A stretch of DNA of 64,000 bases from Cladopsammia gracilis (taxonomy: Eukaryota > Cnidaria > Anthozoa > Scleractinia > Dendrophylliidae): assembly GCA_022457155.1 (NCBI GenBank), contig JAJGOT010000342.1, positions 62,001 through 126,000 on the forward strand, in the 5' to 3' direction. Shown here piece after piece: positions 44,277 through 55,393 of this stretch (within the stretch, counting starts at the first letter, position 1; each line of letters opens with the position of its first letter). Below the pieces are notes generated by a model that saw only the letters and a program-made list of their open reading frames with translations, had not been told where the DNA came from and ran no database searches. The translations under genes and the position numbers were made by a program.

Positions 44277-44780
44277 AATTAAATATAGTTAAGATATAAC
44301 TATAAAAGAACATCAATCTGGCCTCTAACAATATTGTTTCAGGATTGGAACACATGAGCGTTCAACTGATAGACTGGGTCAAATCTGAGAGGGAGCTGCG
44401 TGACAAGGAAGGACAGTGAATGTACAGATTAGGGACTTTGATACCGAATGGGCTTAATGACAATGATGGTTTTTATGCTCAAAACAGGAAGACACGTATA
44501 AGCGCGAGCGCACACGTGTGAATAGCTTTTTGTAAGCGCGAGCGCACGCGTATGAATAGTTTTTGTCGCTTTTTTGTAATGCAACGCAATATGTTTCCGT
44601 TACAGTTTCAAAATAACAGTCAGTTGTTTTGCTACGCACGCGTTTCCTTGACATCGGACGCCTCAGCAATTTTGAATTGTAATACGTTAACGGTGTTTTA
44701 GTCACCCTGAAGAAGACCACTAAATGTGGTCGAAATATAGGTGTCAGGCAAAAAAGTATTGGTTCGTCTTCATTTGTACA

Positions 44781-44783
<3 letters not shown>

Positions 44784-44861
<78 letters not shown>
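44784..44861. repeat. (TA)n microsatellite
   Basis: About 75 bp of TA. Just upstream (44705-44745) is CCTGAAGAAGACCACTAAAT followed by GTGGTCGAAATATAG, a 3'-end stem motif as in PLEs. Confidence 0.9.
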
Positions 44862-44867
<6 letters not shown>

Positions 44868-45048
44868 TTTAAAACAGGAAAAAGACTACACTTGTATCCC
44901 TACAAGCCTGTTTCGTGATTGCTCACTCTTCAGGGGATTTCACTCTTCAGGGGATTTTTAGGGATTTTTTCTCACCTGAAGAGTGAGCAATCACGAAACA
45001 GGCTTGTAGGGATACAAGTGTAGTCTTTTTCCTGTTTTAAATATTTAT
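44862..45048. repeat. Foldback with 73-bp arms
   Basis: Arm 44862-44934 (AAACAGGAAAAAGACTACAC.. ..GCTCACTCTTCAGG) is the inverse of 44975-45048. The spacer repeats CACTCTTCAGGGGATTT. The arms carry the CCTGAAGAGTGAGCAATCAC motif, a PLE-type 3' end. It could be a minimal inverted PLE insertion like the large one at 48.6-50.9 kb. A further (TA)n tract follows at 45103-45141. Confidence 0.88.
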
Positions 45049-45100
45049 CACGCTCTACTTTATGTATTGAGCACTCTATTACGGAAAAGTCGAAACACAA

Positions 45101-45144
<44 letters not shown>

Positions 45145-45146
<2 letters not shown>

Positions 45147-45985
45147 TTATTTATTGTGACAGGAATCTGATTAATGTGTGTTTCTTGGTGTTGCACAAAC
45201 TATTATAATGAAGCGCAAACGGGGAATCTATGGAATTCCACTTGTTTATTGATCTTTGTACCAATTGACCTGATTCAAGCTATGCGAGGGGTTTATGCGC
45301 TAAAGCTGGTTTATAGTTGCCTGAGGTGCTTATAATTTCTCACGGTTTAAACGCCTCAATAAATAAATAAATCTCCGAAAAATTGAACGTACTGTGTTGA
45401 GAAAAAAAAATAATTGCTTAATTCGCGATGAGAGCTTCCCGAGTGTAAAGATATATTTGTGGCATGAATTTGATTAATAGGTGTTTCTTGGTGTTGCAAA
45501 AAGTATTGTAATGAAGCGCAGACGGGGAATCTATGGAATTCCACTTATTTATTGATATTTGTACCAATTGACCTGATTCAAGCTATGCGAGGGGTCTATG
45601 CGCTAAAGCTGGGTTATAGCTAAGTAGACGTGATAAACTTTCCTTGGAAGGTGTGGTTGACGGAAGGAATTCCTTGCCTCCCACTTTCTTTACATAGGCC
45701 TGTTACTCAAAGTACCGCCAGAGTTACAGCCTTACTTTGCCACAGAATACGAGATTAAAAGAAGCGAATAACAGAGTTGATTGATAATTTCTTGTGGTTT
45801 AAACGTCTGAATAAATTAATAAATGTCCGGAAAAGTGAACGTCTCATTAAAAACAAACAAATATACAAACAAAAAAACAAAGGTACAGTCTTAAAGTATA
45901 GTATCCATTGCCTATTCCGTGATAAGAGCATCCCGAGTGTTAGGATATATTTCTTACAGGAATCTGAGCTGGCAGGAAATTAAAG
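45145..45985. repeat. Imperfect tandem repeat, about 305-bp unit
   Basis: GTGTTTCTTGGTGTTGCA..CCTGATTCAAGCTATGCGAG..TATGCGCTAAAGCTGG occurs at about 45177-45325 and again at 45481-45620. The partner block ACGGTTTAAACGCCTCAATA.. with CTTCCCGAGTGTAAAGATAT occurs at about 45340-45460 and 45785-45960. The start contains the same GTGTTTCTTGGTGTTGC string as the hAT MITE termini in the virus polymerase. Confidence 0.75.
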
Positions 45986-46846
45986 AAGAAAAGTAAATTT
46001 TAAAAACAAATATGTAAGGCTCCTTTTGAAATTTTGGAGTTGCAAAAACGTCGTAAAAAAACCACCCATCCAAACAAGCCTAATCTAGGCCAATAGCGCC
46101 TAAAAATAAATAATGTTTGTCTAAGGCTAAAATTTAACAAACCGAGATTTTCTACAGAGAGTGTACCCATTATAAAACAGTGACAGGCAATGCAAGGTCC
46201 CTATTGTTTAACGACAGGGTGCATAAACATATGTAGGGCATCTGAACCACTAAATATGAGAGTGATTAATTCTAATTTCGTGACTATTGCAGCAGTGAAG
46301 ATAATGAGGTTACTGTATTAGATCTTACTCGTCATGATGTCGTTTGAAGTCTGTCCATCGCATCTTGCTTCACACTGTGAGTCGTCCGAAGTACATTTTA
46401 TCTTCACATAGCGATCCTGATTGCAATTATCGGCTACCACTTTTATAAGGCTAACTAATTGGGATTGAGCTTTCGAAACCAATAGGAAGGCGACCATATA
46501 CTAGGGATAAAGAACAAGCCATAATTTTTTTTTTCACATACATGACTGGATGCATTAACGCATCATTTTTAAGGCAGAAAGGATAAGTGTCTAAGTCTAA
46601 ACAAAGGTAAACCTTCTCGAGAAAGACGCTTCAATTATATTCACAACATTCTCCGAAAATAGAAATTAAAAAGAAGCACTAATTTTATGTTTTACATTAT
46701 ACTATGTCAGAAAAAAACATCGAGTGATGTTTTCAGGAATGCGTGTTAAATGTTTTACCAATAGAAAATTACTGTTATCACCAAATATACTTACTGCAAA
46801 AATTCTTTTGAACTCCATTACTTACTTCTCAGTCTCCTCCGTATCA
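45986..46846. other. Unassigned AT-rich DNA
   Basis: No ORF over 60 codons and no boundary of a known repeat. It may be intronic or 3' flanking to the leftward ORF at 46847-47209. Confidence 0.3.
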
Positions 46847-47209
46847 CTAGTTTTTAAACTGGGACTTATCCGCAATGAACATGACAAGAATTGACCCTTT
46901 TATAATCGTTGGTGCTAAGAAGAATACGTCTAATATTTCAGGAATTTTTTTGTATATTTGCGGTAAATGAACAATGACCTGACTTCCGTAAAAACGTTCA
47001 CTGTTAAGGTATTCGTTTCTCGTAACTTTTTTTCTGCGTAACTTAACTTCCAAAATGCTTAGTGGCGAGTGTTTCTTCTTCAGAAATAAACAGAGAAATG
47101 TTCCGTGGACGGAGCTGTCCTCTTCTACTTTGATTATGTCGGGTACTGACAGATTTTTCTCTTTTAGTGTTTCTGTTCTATCAAGCCGAAGACATACTGA
47201 AAACATGCA
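46847..47209 (-). CDS. Exon-like ORF of unknown function
   Basis: Minus-strand open frame of about 119 codons. A plausible acceptor (TTGCATGTTTTCAG|TATGTC, near 47207) precedes it and a TAG stop ends it. The text includes EKNLSVPDIIKVEEDSSVHG, SILEVKLRRKKVTRNEYLNS and VIVHLPQIYKKIPEILDVFF. The amino-acid mix is that of real protein with alternating beta-like strands, and it does not look like a transposon protein I know. It may be the last exon of a host gene lying leftward. No family is recognised and the call rests on composition and splice context only. Confidence 0.35.
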   Translation of the reverse strand, partial: CMFSVCLRLDRTETLKEKNLSVPDIIKVEEDSSVHGTFLCLFLKKKHSPLSILEVKLRRKKVTRNEYLNSERFYGSQVIVHLPQIYKKIPEILDVFFLAPTIIKGSILVMFIADKSQFKN

Positions 47210-48135
47210 ATTTACTCATTAATTGTTGTTCTGTCATTTCACCTATAACTTGTGACTCACAAATGCTAGCTTTAGGAGAAGATATCGGATAGTGGTGACT
47301 TCAGTCTGAGTTTAAGCGGTTGAACACTGGTCTCTGTTAAACAGATCAATTCTGAACTTAACTCACGACTTTAAAAATAACGTTAACGGAAAATAAAACT
47401 GTTGACCCTTAATGTTTTTGTTCGGGACGCTTTCCCTACAAAGGTGGCTTTGATTAGAACACGGTACTAGTCTAGGTGTCATTTACACCGTTGCATCACA
47501 ATGTGTTATGTTAAGAGTGCTATTAGAACTAAATAGTCTGTACTGGCTAACCAATAAACAAAATTGTCCTTAGTGTAAATTAAGGTATATTTCTGACAGG
47601 AATTTTCAAGAACAAACAACCCAAACTAATAAACCCGATACAGTGTAATAAGCCTCATCCGTAGGCGTTATGATTGTGTGGAACAAACTGAAGGGTGGCA
47701 CGTTAGAATATATATTGCGGCTTTTTTGTTATTAAATAAAATCATTTTCATTCCAAATACCTTTCAATACGGGAGGTGTTCAAAAACGTTTTTGCCGTCT
47801 TCAACTTTACTGCTTAGTTAAAGGATGAATTACATTTACTGTAGTTTTATATCAAACTGAGAACTCTCCAGCGCGCGAAAAAAGATATTAAGGGTACAGT
47901 GAACTTTTTGGTCCCATTTTGCATATTTTTAGTTTCTTTAATTTCTGTAAAGATAATTGCATTAGTCAAGAAAATAGCGTAATATATTTTGCAAAATCAT
48001 TAAAAGAATTCAAGATATTCTTAAAAAAAAGAGTTTTAAGGGAATAGTTGATAAGTAGTTATGAGTCTGATAATCCGATAACCCAATTACGGAGTGCAGC
48101 GTCCTCTTGCACTTTTTCCGCTAAACTTTAAATTT
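47210..48135. other. Unassigned DNA
   Basis: AT-rich. A stray GATATATTTCTGACAGGAAT-like piece at about 47585 matches the 45.1-46.0 kb tandem unit. Nothing else could be supported. Confidence 0.3.
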
Positions 48136-48277
48136 TGTTGTTATTGTTATTGTTATTGTTATTGCTATTGCTATTGCTATTGCTATTGCTATTGCTATTG
48201 CTATTGCTATTGCTATTGCTATTGCTATTGTTATTGTTATTGTTATTGTTATTGTTATTGTTATTGTTATTACTATC
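48136..48277. repeat. (TATTGY)n hexanucleotide microsatellite
   Basis: About 23 units of TATTGT/TATTGC. The central block is all TATTGC and is flanked by TATTGT. The long Leu and Cys/Tyr ORFs across it are artefacts of the repeat. Confidence 0.95.
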
Positions 48278-48780
48278 TCGGATTACATGTCATTTCAAGA
48301 TACAGTGGAACCTCTCCTTTGGGACAACTCTATTCAGGGGACACTTCCATTCAGGGACAGAAAATTTAGTCCCGGAAAAATTTTTAAATGAAAGGACCAC
48401 TCGACAAATTGGAAGTACTGGATCCTTGTGAAGGATCTGATCAGCAGAAATAATTATAAACAAATAAAATGAAAGGCTGATCGTACAGAAAGGAATATAT
48501 TTTTAACCGATTAATTTCGAACGGCACGGCCGTTCTTCTTCAGGGTATAACCGTACTAAAAGAAAAAACGTTACAGATTTGAATATATATAAAAACAAGC
48601 GAAAGATATGAAATTACATACTTTGTTTATAGTATAAGCTAAATGGATAAAAATATGACGCTGAAAAAAACGTTACAGATTTGAATATATAACAAGCGAA
48701 AGATATGAAAATACATACTTTGTTAATGGTATGAGCTTAATGGATAAAAATAGGACGCTAAAATTTACATAAAGTATATA

Positions 48781-49955
48781 TCAAGTTTCATCGCGTCTGT
48801 TTAACCCTTTGGGTTCGAGCGTTTGGCCTTTATCAATAAGATAAGCCTCTCGAGCCTTACGCACGTCGTCACGGTTAGATTTTATAAGCTCAAGCGGGAT
48901 TAGTTGCATGTCGGAGGCAGAATGATTAGGTGAAAGAAAATGTTCTGATACTGCCGTAAGTTTAGAGTTGTCGGGGTGTACTTGTTTGTCGACTGGTCTG
49001 CGGTGTTCGTTGAAGCGTTCTTTTAGTTGTCGTTTAGTCTCTCCAATGTACTGTTTGTTGCATCGTCTGCATTCTACCATGTATACAACGTTTCTAGAAT
49101 TGCAGTCAATGTGGTGGTTAATGGTCCTAGTGTTTCCTGTAGAGTGAAATGTGTAATCTGTTTGTCCGTCATTGATGTATTTGCATGTGCGGCAGCGGTT
49201 GTTGCCACAACGAAAGGAGCCAGGATGTGGGTTAGAGGGCGCAGTGGTGCGTAGTTTAGATCTGACTAGTAAGTCGTTAAGATTTTTAGTACGTCGGAAT
49301 GCAACGAGAGGTGTGGCCTTGAATACATTGGCGCAACGGTTAGAGGAGGACAGGATATGAAAGTGTTTGTGTATGATGGATGACAGAGAGCGTAATGCGG
49401 GGTTGTAAGTGATTACAAGGGGAACACGGCTAGGTTGGTTAGCAGAAATGTCTTTGGGTGTGAATGCTTCTGCGCGTGTAATAGTACGAACGCGTTGAAA
49501 TTCGCGGTTGAGGAAAGATAGATTGTATCCACGTTTGTTAAGATATGTTTTAAGTTCGTTGGTACGAAGTGTGAAGGTCTCGTCGGAAGAACAGATACGA
49601 CGAAGTCTGAGGAAGAGACTAAAGGGGATAGCTCGTTTGGTATGATGAGGATGGCAAGATGAGTGTAGCAGGTACTGATGTTTGTCAGTAGGTTTAGTGT
49701 AGAGGTCTGTTTCGATAGTACCGTTATTGAGAACAACGTTAACGTCCAGAAAAGGTAGAGACTTAGAGGAGTGATTGGATGTAAATTTGAGGGTGGGGTG
49801 AATGCTATTGAGATAAGAAGTGAAGGCAAGGAGGTCCTGTTCAGTATGTGTCCATATCATAAAAATGTCGTCTATGTAACGCCACCAAGTATGGGGCTGG
49901 TGTGTTGCGCGTGAAAGAGCGTCGGTCTCGAATTTAGCTATCCCCTTTAGTCTCT
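48781..49955 (-). CDS. PLE RT C-terminus plus GIY-YIG nuclease, 5'-truncated
   Basis: Open frame continuing to the stop at 48781. It begins within the RT at WWRYIDDIFMIWTHTEQDLL (YxDD motif) and goes on through FLDVNVVLNNGTIETDLYTK, TFTLRTNELKTYLNKRGYN and a Cys-rich linker, CGNNRCRTCKYI. It ends in the GIY-YIG domain VVYMVECRRCNKQYIGETKR and LKERFNEHRRP, then YLIDKGQTLEPKGLNRRDET. The ORF extends upstream to 50061 only because the inverted arm happens to be open, so its first 40 or so residues are not PLE protein. No stops or shifts in about 390 codons indicate a recent insertion. It cannot act alone, as RT motif A is missing. Confidence 0.85.
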
Positions 49956-50788
49956 TCCTCAGACTTCGTCGTATCTGTTCTTCCGACGAGACCTTCACAC
50001 TTCGTACCAACGAACTTAAAACATATCTTAACAAACGTGGATACAATCTATCTTTCCTCAACCGCGAATTTCAACGCGTTCGTACTATTACACGCGCAGA
50101 AGCATTCACACCCAAAGACATTTCTGCTAACCAACCTAGCCGTGTTCCCCTTGTAATCACTTACAACCCCGCATTACGCTCTCTGTCATCCATCATACAC
50201 AAACACTTTCATATCCTGTCCTCCTCTAACCGTTGCGCCAATGTATTCAAGGCCACACCTCTCGTTGCATTCCGACGTACTAAAAATCTTAACGACTTAC
50301 TAGTCAGATCTAAACTACGCACCACTGCGCCCTCTAACCCACATCCTGGCTCCTTTCGTTGTGGCAACAACCGCTGCCGCACATGCAAATACATCAATGA
50401 CGGACAAACAGATTACACATTTCACTCTACAGGAAACACTAGGACCATTAACCACCACATTGACTGCAATTCTAGAAACGTTGTATACATGGTAGAATGC
50501 AGACGATGCAACAAACAGTACATTGGAGAGACTAAACGACAACTAAAAGAACGCTTCAACGAACACCGCAGACCAGTCGACAAACAAGTACACCCCGACA
50601 ACTCTAAACTTACGGCAGTATCAGAACATTTTCTTTCACCTAATCATTCTGCCTCCGACATGCAACTAATCCCGCTTGAGCTTATAAAATCTAACCGTGA
50701 CGACGTGCGTAAGGCTCGAGAGGCTTATCTTATTGATAAAGGCCAAACGCTCGAACCCAAAGGGTTAAACAGACGCGATGAAACTTGA
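49936..50788 (+). pseudogene. Inverted PLE arm, GIY-YIG part
   Basis: Plus-strand mirror of 49633-48781 with the same GIY-YIG domain (frame open at 50489-50788, MVECRRCNKQYIGETKRQLK). It lacks any RT catalytic motif. It is one arm of the palindrome. Confidence 0.85.
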
Positions 50789-51000
50789 TATATACTTTAT
50801 GTAAATTTTAGCGTCCTATTTTTATCCATTAAGCTCATACCATTAACAAAGTATGTATTTTCATATCTTTCGCTTGTTATATATTCAAATCTGTAACGTT
50901 TTTTTCAGCGTCATATTTTTACCCGGAAAAATGTTCATATAATCTTTGTATTCGTTATCTCTATTGAAGGAACACCTCTATTCAGGGGAAACGGACATTT

Positions 51001-51042
51001 GTTTTTTTTTTTTTTTTTTTTTTTGGGGGGGGGGGGGGGGGG
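51001..51042. repeat. Poly-T/poly-G run
   Basis: About 23 T followed by about 18 G. Similar G runs occur in other MITEs of this window (9650, 12436, 25875, 59167). Confidence 0.9.
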
Positions 51043-51120
51043 TTCCGAAGCCCGGTTCTAACCTTCAAAGGGGACACCTTACCTACTCAAAACGTGACGG
51101 ACCCCAAAGAGGGTTGATAA

Positions 51121-51886
51121 GATTACGATAACTTGGCAAAGGTTAACAGGAAACGAGCAATTGTCAGACCGCATGCTAAGGGCATGCGACAGTTTACGGG
51201 AAATGTCTGCAGAAAGACTTAAAAACAATCTGATGTCGCAAGACTAATGTACGAAATTGGCTAGAAATAATGCATATTAAGTAGTGAAGTAGAAAATTCC
51301 ATTTCTTTGTTTATTAAGTGCAAAACCCCCTTTTTCCTTGAGTAAATAAGATAAAAAGCACTTAACCCAGAAAAACATATAAGCATGCTTGCAATGTCCA
51401 AAAATAAGACATAAGAATGTTATTTTCATAGAAACTTAATTATGAATTATGTGAGTAAAGAATTGTACCCTTTTAGCGAGTTCACAGTACTGGGATATAT
51501 AAAATACATTCGCATGTAAGAATATTTCAAAAAAAACGTCTATGTATATATATATATATAATATATTTAAATCAATTACAGATAAGTGATGACATGGGAC
51601 TAATGTTTAATTTAGGTAATTAAGAATTTGTGTAAACAACTCCAAAAAACGCAACCTTACGAATCTTCAGTACAACCAAAGGTAACACCCGTTCTTACGC
51701 TAAAACTCTCTTTTATTTTATATCTTGCAATTTTACGGCATTTCTAACATTTGAAAAGTGACGAACTGAAAATTCTCTATTTTGCGTGACTTTAAAATAG
51801 AACCGTTATAATTAATATTCCGAGGTCGGGACAGCTCGTCTCTAAAATTGACACTAGTTTTCCTTTTGTTAATGCATTAACTTTTA
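51121..51886. other. Unassigned AT-rich DNA
   Basis: No gene or repeat edge was recognised; short TA tract at 51546-51565. Confidence 0.3.
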
Positions 51887-53313
51887 CAGTGCGACCACAC
51901 GAACCGAGGCCACCCAGACAAATTTTGAGACAAATTGAAATTAGCCAATCACAAGTCAAGATCTAGACAATGAAATAGCGGATAATTCAGTTCAAATTCT
52001 GAGCTGTGATGTGTTGCGAACCTTTGATATCCATAAATTCTTCATAACTCAAATGATAACAATGAAGAATTGTCACGTTTGTATAAATCAAGCTAGAAAA
52101 TTTTATGTCAACGTCTGGGTTGGCCAGAATCAAAGCCAGTAGTAAAGAAATTTTGAACAATCCAAAGTAAACGTGACGGCCGCTCATTTCATGCAAACCG
52201 GGCGCCGCGAGCGATTCGCAGTTTCGGTGATTACTAAACAGAGCTGTCAACAAAGATTGTTTTCATTTTTCGAAGACTCATTCAAGCGGTAATTTCTAAC
52301 TTTCTCTCCGGCTCCATTTCAATTTGAGAGCGATTCTTCATACATCTGAGAGTTTTGATTTGTTATTTTTTTCACTCTCCCCTGGCACCTTGAGTCTCGA
52401 GAAAATCACAATTTATAGTTTAGGACTTCAAAGCTTCAACCCGGCCTGTACGTGTATAGTAGGGAACAGAGAGATGACAAAGGGATTTTATATAAAGTAA
52501 CGTGAACATTTTGTATAAAAAGTAAAATAACCGCTTTCAGTGTACGGTCGCCGGATAACAAATTATACTGACAACTCTAACAACTAGATAAACGAGCGGA
52601 TCCGTACGGATAGTTCGCAGTTGTTTCTTAGAAAATAGTGCTATTTTTGCCGTTGAGTTGAGAAATCGGGAGCAAACTGCAATGAATTATTCGTTTGAAG
52701 AAAGGAGGAAAATAACTTTCTTCTTTTGAGAGCTCTAATTTTTGATCGCACGTCGGAATGTGTTATCCTCCTGTCACCTGTGCGACTGTGATGCGTCTAA
52801 TTTATTCGCCGCCAACTTTGCCCGCTTTTGTCACGTATTTATACACGTCTGTTATTAGTCTATATAGAAAACAATTTGCTTCTTTGTTGATTTTTTTTTG
52901 TTTCAACAATCAAAACTCGAAGAATTAATAAAAAGGCAATGATCATGTTTGCTTTCCAACACGCCTGCAGTGAGAGACTCGCGGTTTTCAGCTCACGAGC
53001 TCATGATTTCTCGCTGAGAAGTGCCAATGTGATATAAACTCAAAACTTCCTCGCGTAGAATTAGTGAGTTTCGGCGCCGTTAACAAAATACCTTCCGGAT
53101 TGATTTATCCAAACGCGGCAATTCATTTTTAGCCTTTGGTCATCGACACAGCGCGCAGTTCAGAAGTCTGAATTTTTCGCTCGGCGGTACCAAACAACTG
53201 GTCAAGTATAATTATGCGCTAATTGATTGTCTAGATCTTGAATTGTGATTGGTTAATTTCAAAATTTGTCTCACAAATTTGTCTGGGTGGCCTCGGTTCG
53301 TGTGGTCGCACTG
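51887..53313. mobile_element. 1.43-kb non-autonomous DNA transposon, TA duplication, ~95-bp TIRs
   Basis: Left end CAGTGCGACCACACGAACCG, right end its inverse (..CGGTTCGTGTGGTCGCACTG). The TIR continues GAGGCCACCCAGACAAATTT, then an AGACAAATTGAAATTAGCCA-like stretch and AAGATCTAGACAAT. TA flanks both sides (51885-51886 and 53314-53315) within a TTTTA/TAAAA palindrome. No transposase ORF. TA sites and CAGT ends suggest a Tc1/mariner-superfamily mobiliser. Confidence 0.9.
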
Positions 53314-53315
53314 TA

Positions 53316-54906
53316 AAAATGTATTTTCGATGCTTGTAACTTAAGCTTTCCTAGCTGTCTTTATTTCTTGACCACTCTTCGAAATTGAGTCAAAACAGAA
53401 TAAAGGGCGTTGTCTTATATTTACTAAAACTATTAACGGTGATTTTGGTTGTAAAAACGTATGATAACTTAATTATGAATTAGTTGGATTATATTCATTT
53501 ATTATTTAGCAACTCTTTTCACATAAGAAAAGATTTGCAATGAACATTTTACTCTCACTATATGTTAATCCATTGTTAATCAAGCGAACCATATGCTGCA
53601 ATCGATGAAGTTGCAATAAATAATTATATAAATGTTATGTATACTCAATTAACAGTATAAAACATATCATGAAAGAATCTTGTAAATTAGAGTAAGTTTA
53701 GAAGAAGACAGAAAGTTGAAGAAAAGACGGAGTAGAAGAAAGTCGAAGAAGAGAACGACAAGCTTGTAGGGTGAAGTATTAAACCATGTGTCAAACAGGG
53801 TAGTCATTGTTGCAGTCTGGCGGATCTCTGCTTTGCCATTGAGCAGTCATCCCCGTGGAGCGTAAAGCATCGAATCCATAACGCTGACATCACTAATTTT
53901 TTTGACCACTGACTCTTTGTAGAGTCGGAGATAATCTTACCAATACATTACTGTAGTACTGTGTATGTTATAACAAGTTCTTCCAGTTTGTACCCAATGC
54001 ACGATATTTTGTAACTGCTTCTAGTAATATGGCACTTAAATCGACGTACTGTACTCATGGGAAATCAACACACAATATCGCAGAGAGTTTTGTTAATCAT
54101 GATTTTTTATTCATTATCTAGCTGCTTAAAGTAATGCCGAATTGGCATATACTGCTGTGTGACGATACTCTTCAGAGTGTTCTATGTTGTATTTCATTGG
54201 TTGGCGGCACGACCACGTTGACTGCTGCTTTAAATATAATGAGGTGCGAAAACTGTGAAAATCTTTCGAGGCTAAGAACTTAAGGTTTGTTTTTGTTTGG
54301 TTGCAAAAATGGCCCCTGTTCAAATGAATTGAAAGGTATGTGGCAGAGAACAATTTTCTATTGTCCAACTTCAAAGTGGATTTACTCGGAAACCAATGAA
54401 AAAATCAAAAAAAGCATCACACTTTGTTAGCCAATTAAATATTGGGTAACATAGACAGTTCGCTAACACGGTGGCTGGTAATTCAGTGAAGCAAACCCCG
54501 TAAGTTTTGCGTCTGAATGCTCGCGCGATTACTTGAACGGAAACATAATTGCCATTTTCGGAATCTGGAATTTATTAGCTTTACAGTGATATATAGTTTC
54601 CTGGGATTCCGTTAAAATAGCCCGCGTGCGAAAGATTTTCCGGATGGCGCCATCGAAGGTTAACAGTATTAAACCTTATTAAGTGAGAGCATTTTTAGGC
54701 AACGAGGAACACGTGATTTATTCAACAACGCAAACAAAGTCTTTTGTTCACTGGATACGCCAAAATGCATCTTATGCGCATATCTGAGACGCAAAATAAA
54801 AGAACAACGATTTTGACTATCGATTTTGACTATCTGTATTAGGAAATACAGATGGTTAAAAATATTATAAGCGCGACGTTTCGGTGTCGTACTGACACCA
54901 TAATCG
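53316..54906. other. Unassigned DNA before the second inverted PLE
   Basis: Includes a purine-rich GAAGAAGACAGAAAGTTGAA-type stretch (53700-53765). ORFs are short and motif-free. The segment from about 54880 on (GCGCGACGTTTCGGTGTCGT) is probably the outer 3' UTR of the PLE that follows. Confidence 0.3.
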
Positions 54907-55393
54907 TATCAAGCGAAAGCGAAAGATAGAAAAAGGATGCGTTTACAAGCGAAAGGAAATCTGCATACTCTAAACAAAAAGCTTATCCCTAAGGGAATCT
55001 GACTGTTTGTTTAGGGATGGCCTGTGCTCTCTAATCAGGAGCATTTCATACAATAGGCAGTCAAATCTAGTTTGGCACTTTTTCAAGACACTAAAGTTCT
55101 TTGTAATGGCCTTAGGTGTTAAATCGTGCGTCGTGCGGTAATGTTTGCTTATACTAGATGAAGTGCCTTTGTGTTCTTCAATCCTTTCATGTGGGTGTCT
55201 ATAGGTAAAACCTATATAACTCTCATCACAAGAGTCACATTTGAACTTATATACTACATGTTGCTGATTGACGAGGGGGGGGGGGGAGGGTTCTTTTCTC
55301 TCAATTTAAGGTCTTCATCGATCCTTTTGCTGACGAATACAGACTGAACAGAGTGCCCTTTTTTGGAGCTAAGTTCTTGTAGTTTGCGTTTAA

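Larger units (their letters stand above)
48382..50921 (-). mobile_element. PLE insertion forming a giant palindrome, 11-bp TSD
   Basis: The PLE lies leftward from about 49935 to its 3' end at 48382 and is joined head-to-head to an inverted copy of itself. Arms 48648-49633 and 49936-50921 are each 986 bp and look nearly identical; the 302-bp centre 49634-49935 is unique. CCCGGAAAAAT occurs at both outer edges (48371-48381 and 50922-50932), so the entire inverted unit entered in one event. A 95-bp piece of the 3' UTR is also tandemly duplicated (about 48565-48760). Confidence 0.9.
48303..51120. mobile_element. pogo/Tc1-like MITE remnant that hosts a PLE
   Basis: TACAGTGGAACCTCTCCTTT (48301) with repeated TCTATTCAGGGGACACTTCC-type text. 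It resumes after the PLE at 50933 with CACCTCTATTCAGGGGAAAC and ends vaguely near 51120. CAGTGGAACCTC after TA is typical of mariner/pogo-type termini. The right TIR is not clear. Confidence 0.5.

Noticed and set aside
48094..48431. Two long overlapping ORFs rich in Leu or Cys/Tyr
   Set aside because: They only translate the TATTGY hexanucleotide microsatellite in different frames.
48420..48460. Possible hammerhead ribozyme (CTGATCAGCAGAAA) at the PLE 3' end
   Set aside because: PLEs can carry hammerheads, but the core CTGATGA..GAAA is not met and a cleavage-site stem could not be drawn.
49956..50061. N-terminal extension of the 426-codon PLE ORF
   Set aside because: It reads antisense through the inverted arm and lacks PLE homology; the PLE protein starts at about WWRYIDDIF.
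51987..52253. 88-codon minus ORF
   Set aside because: Lies inside the TA-flanked non-autonomous element and has no motif.
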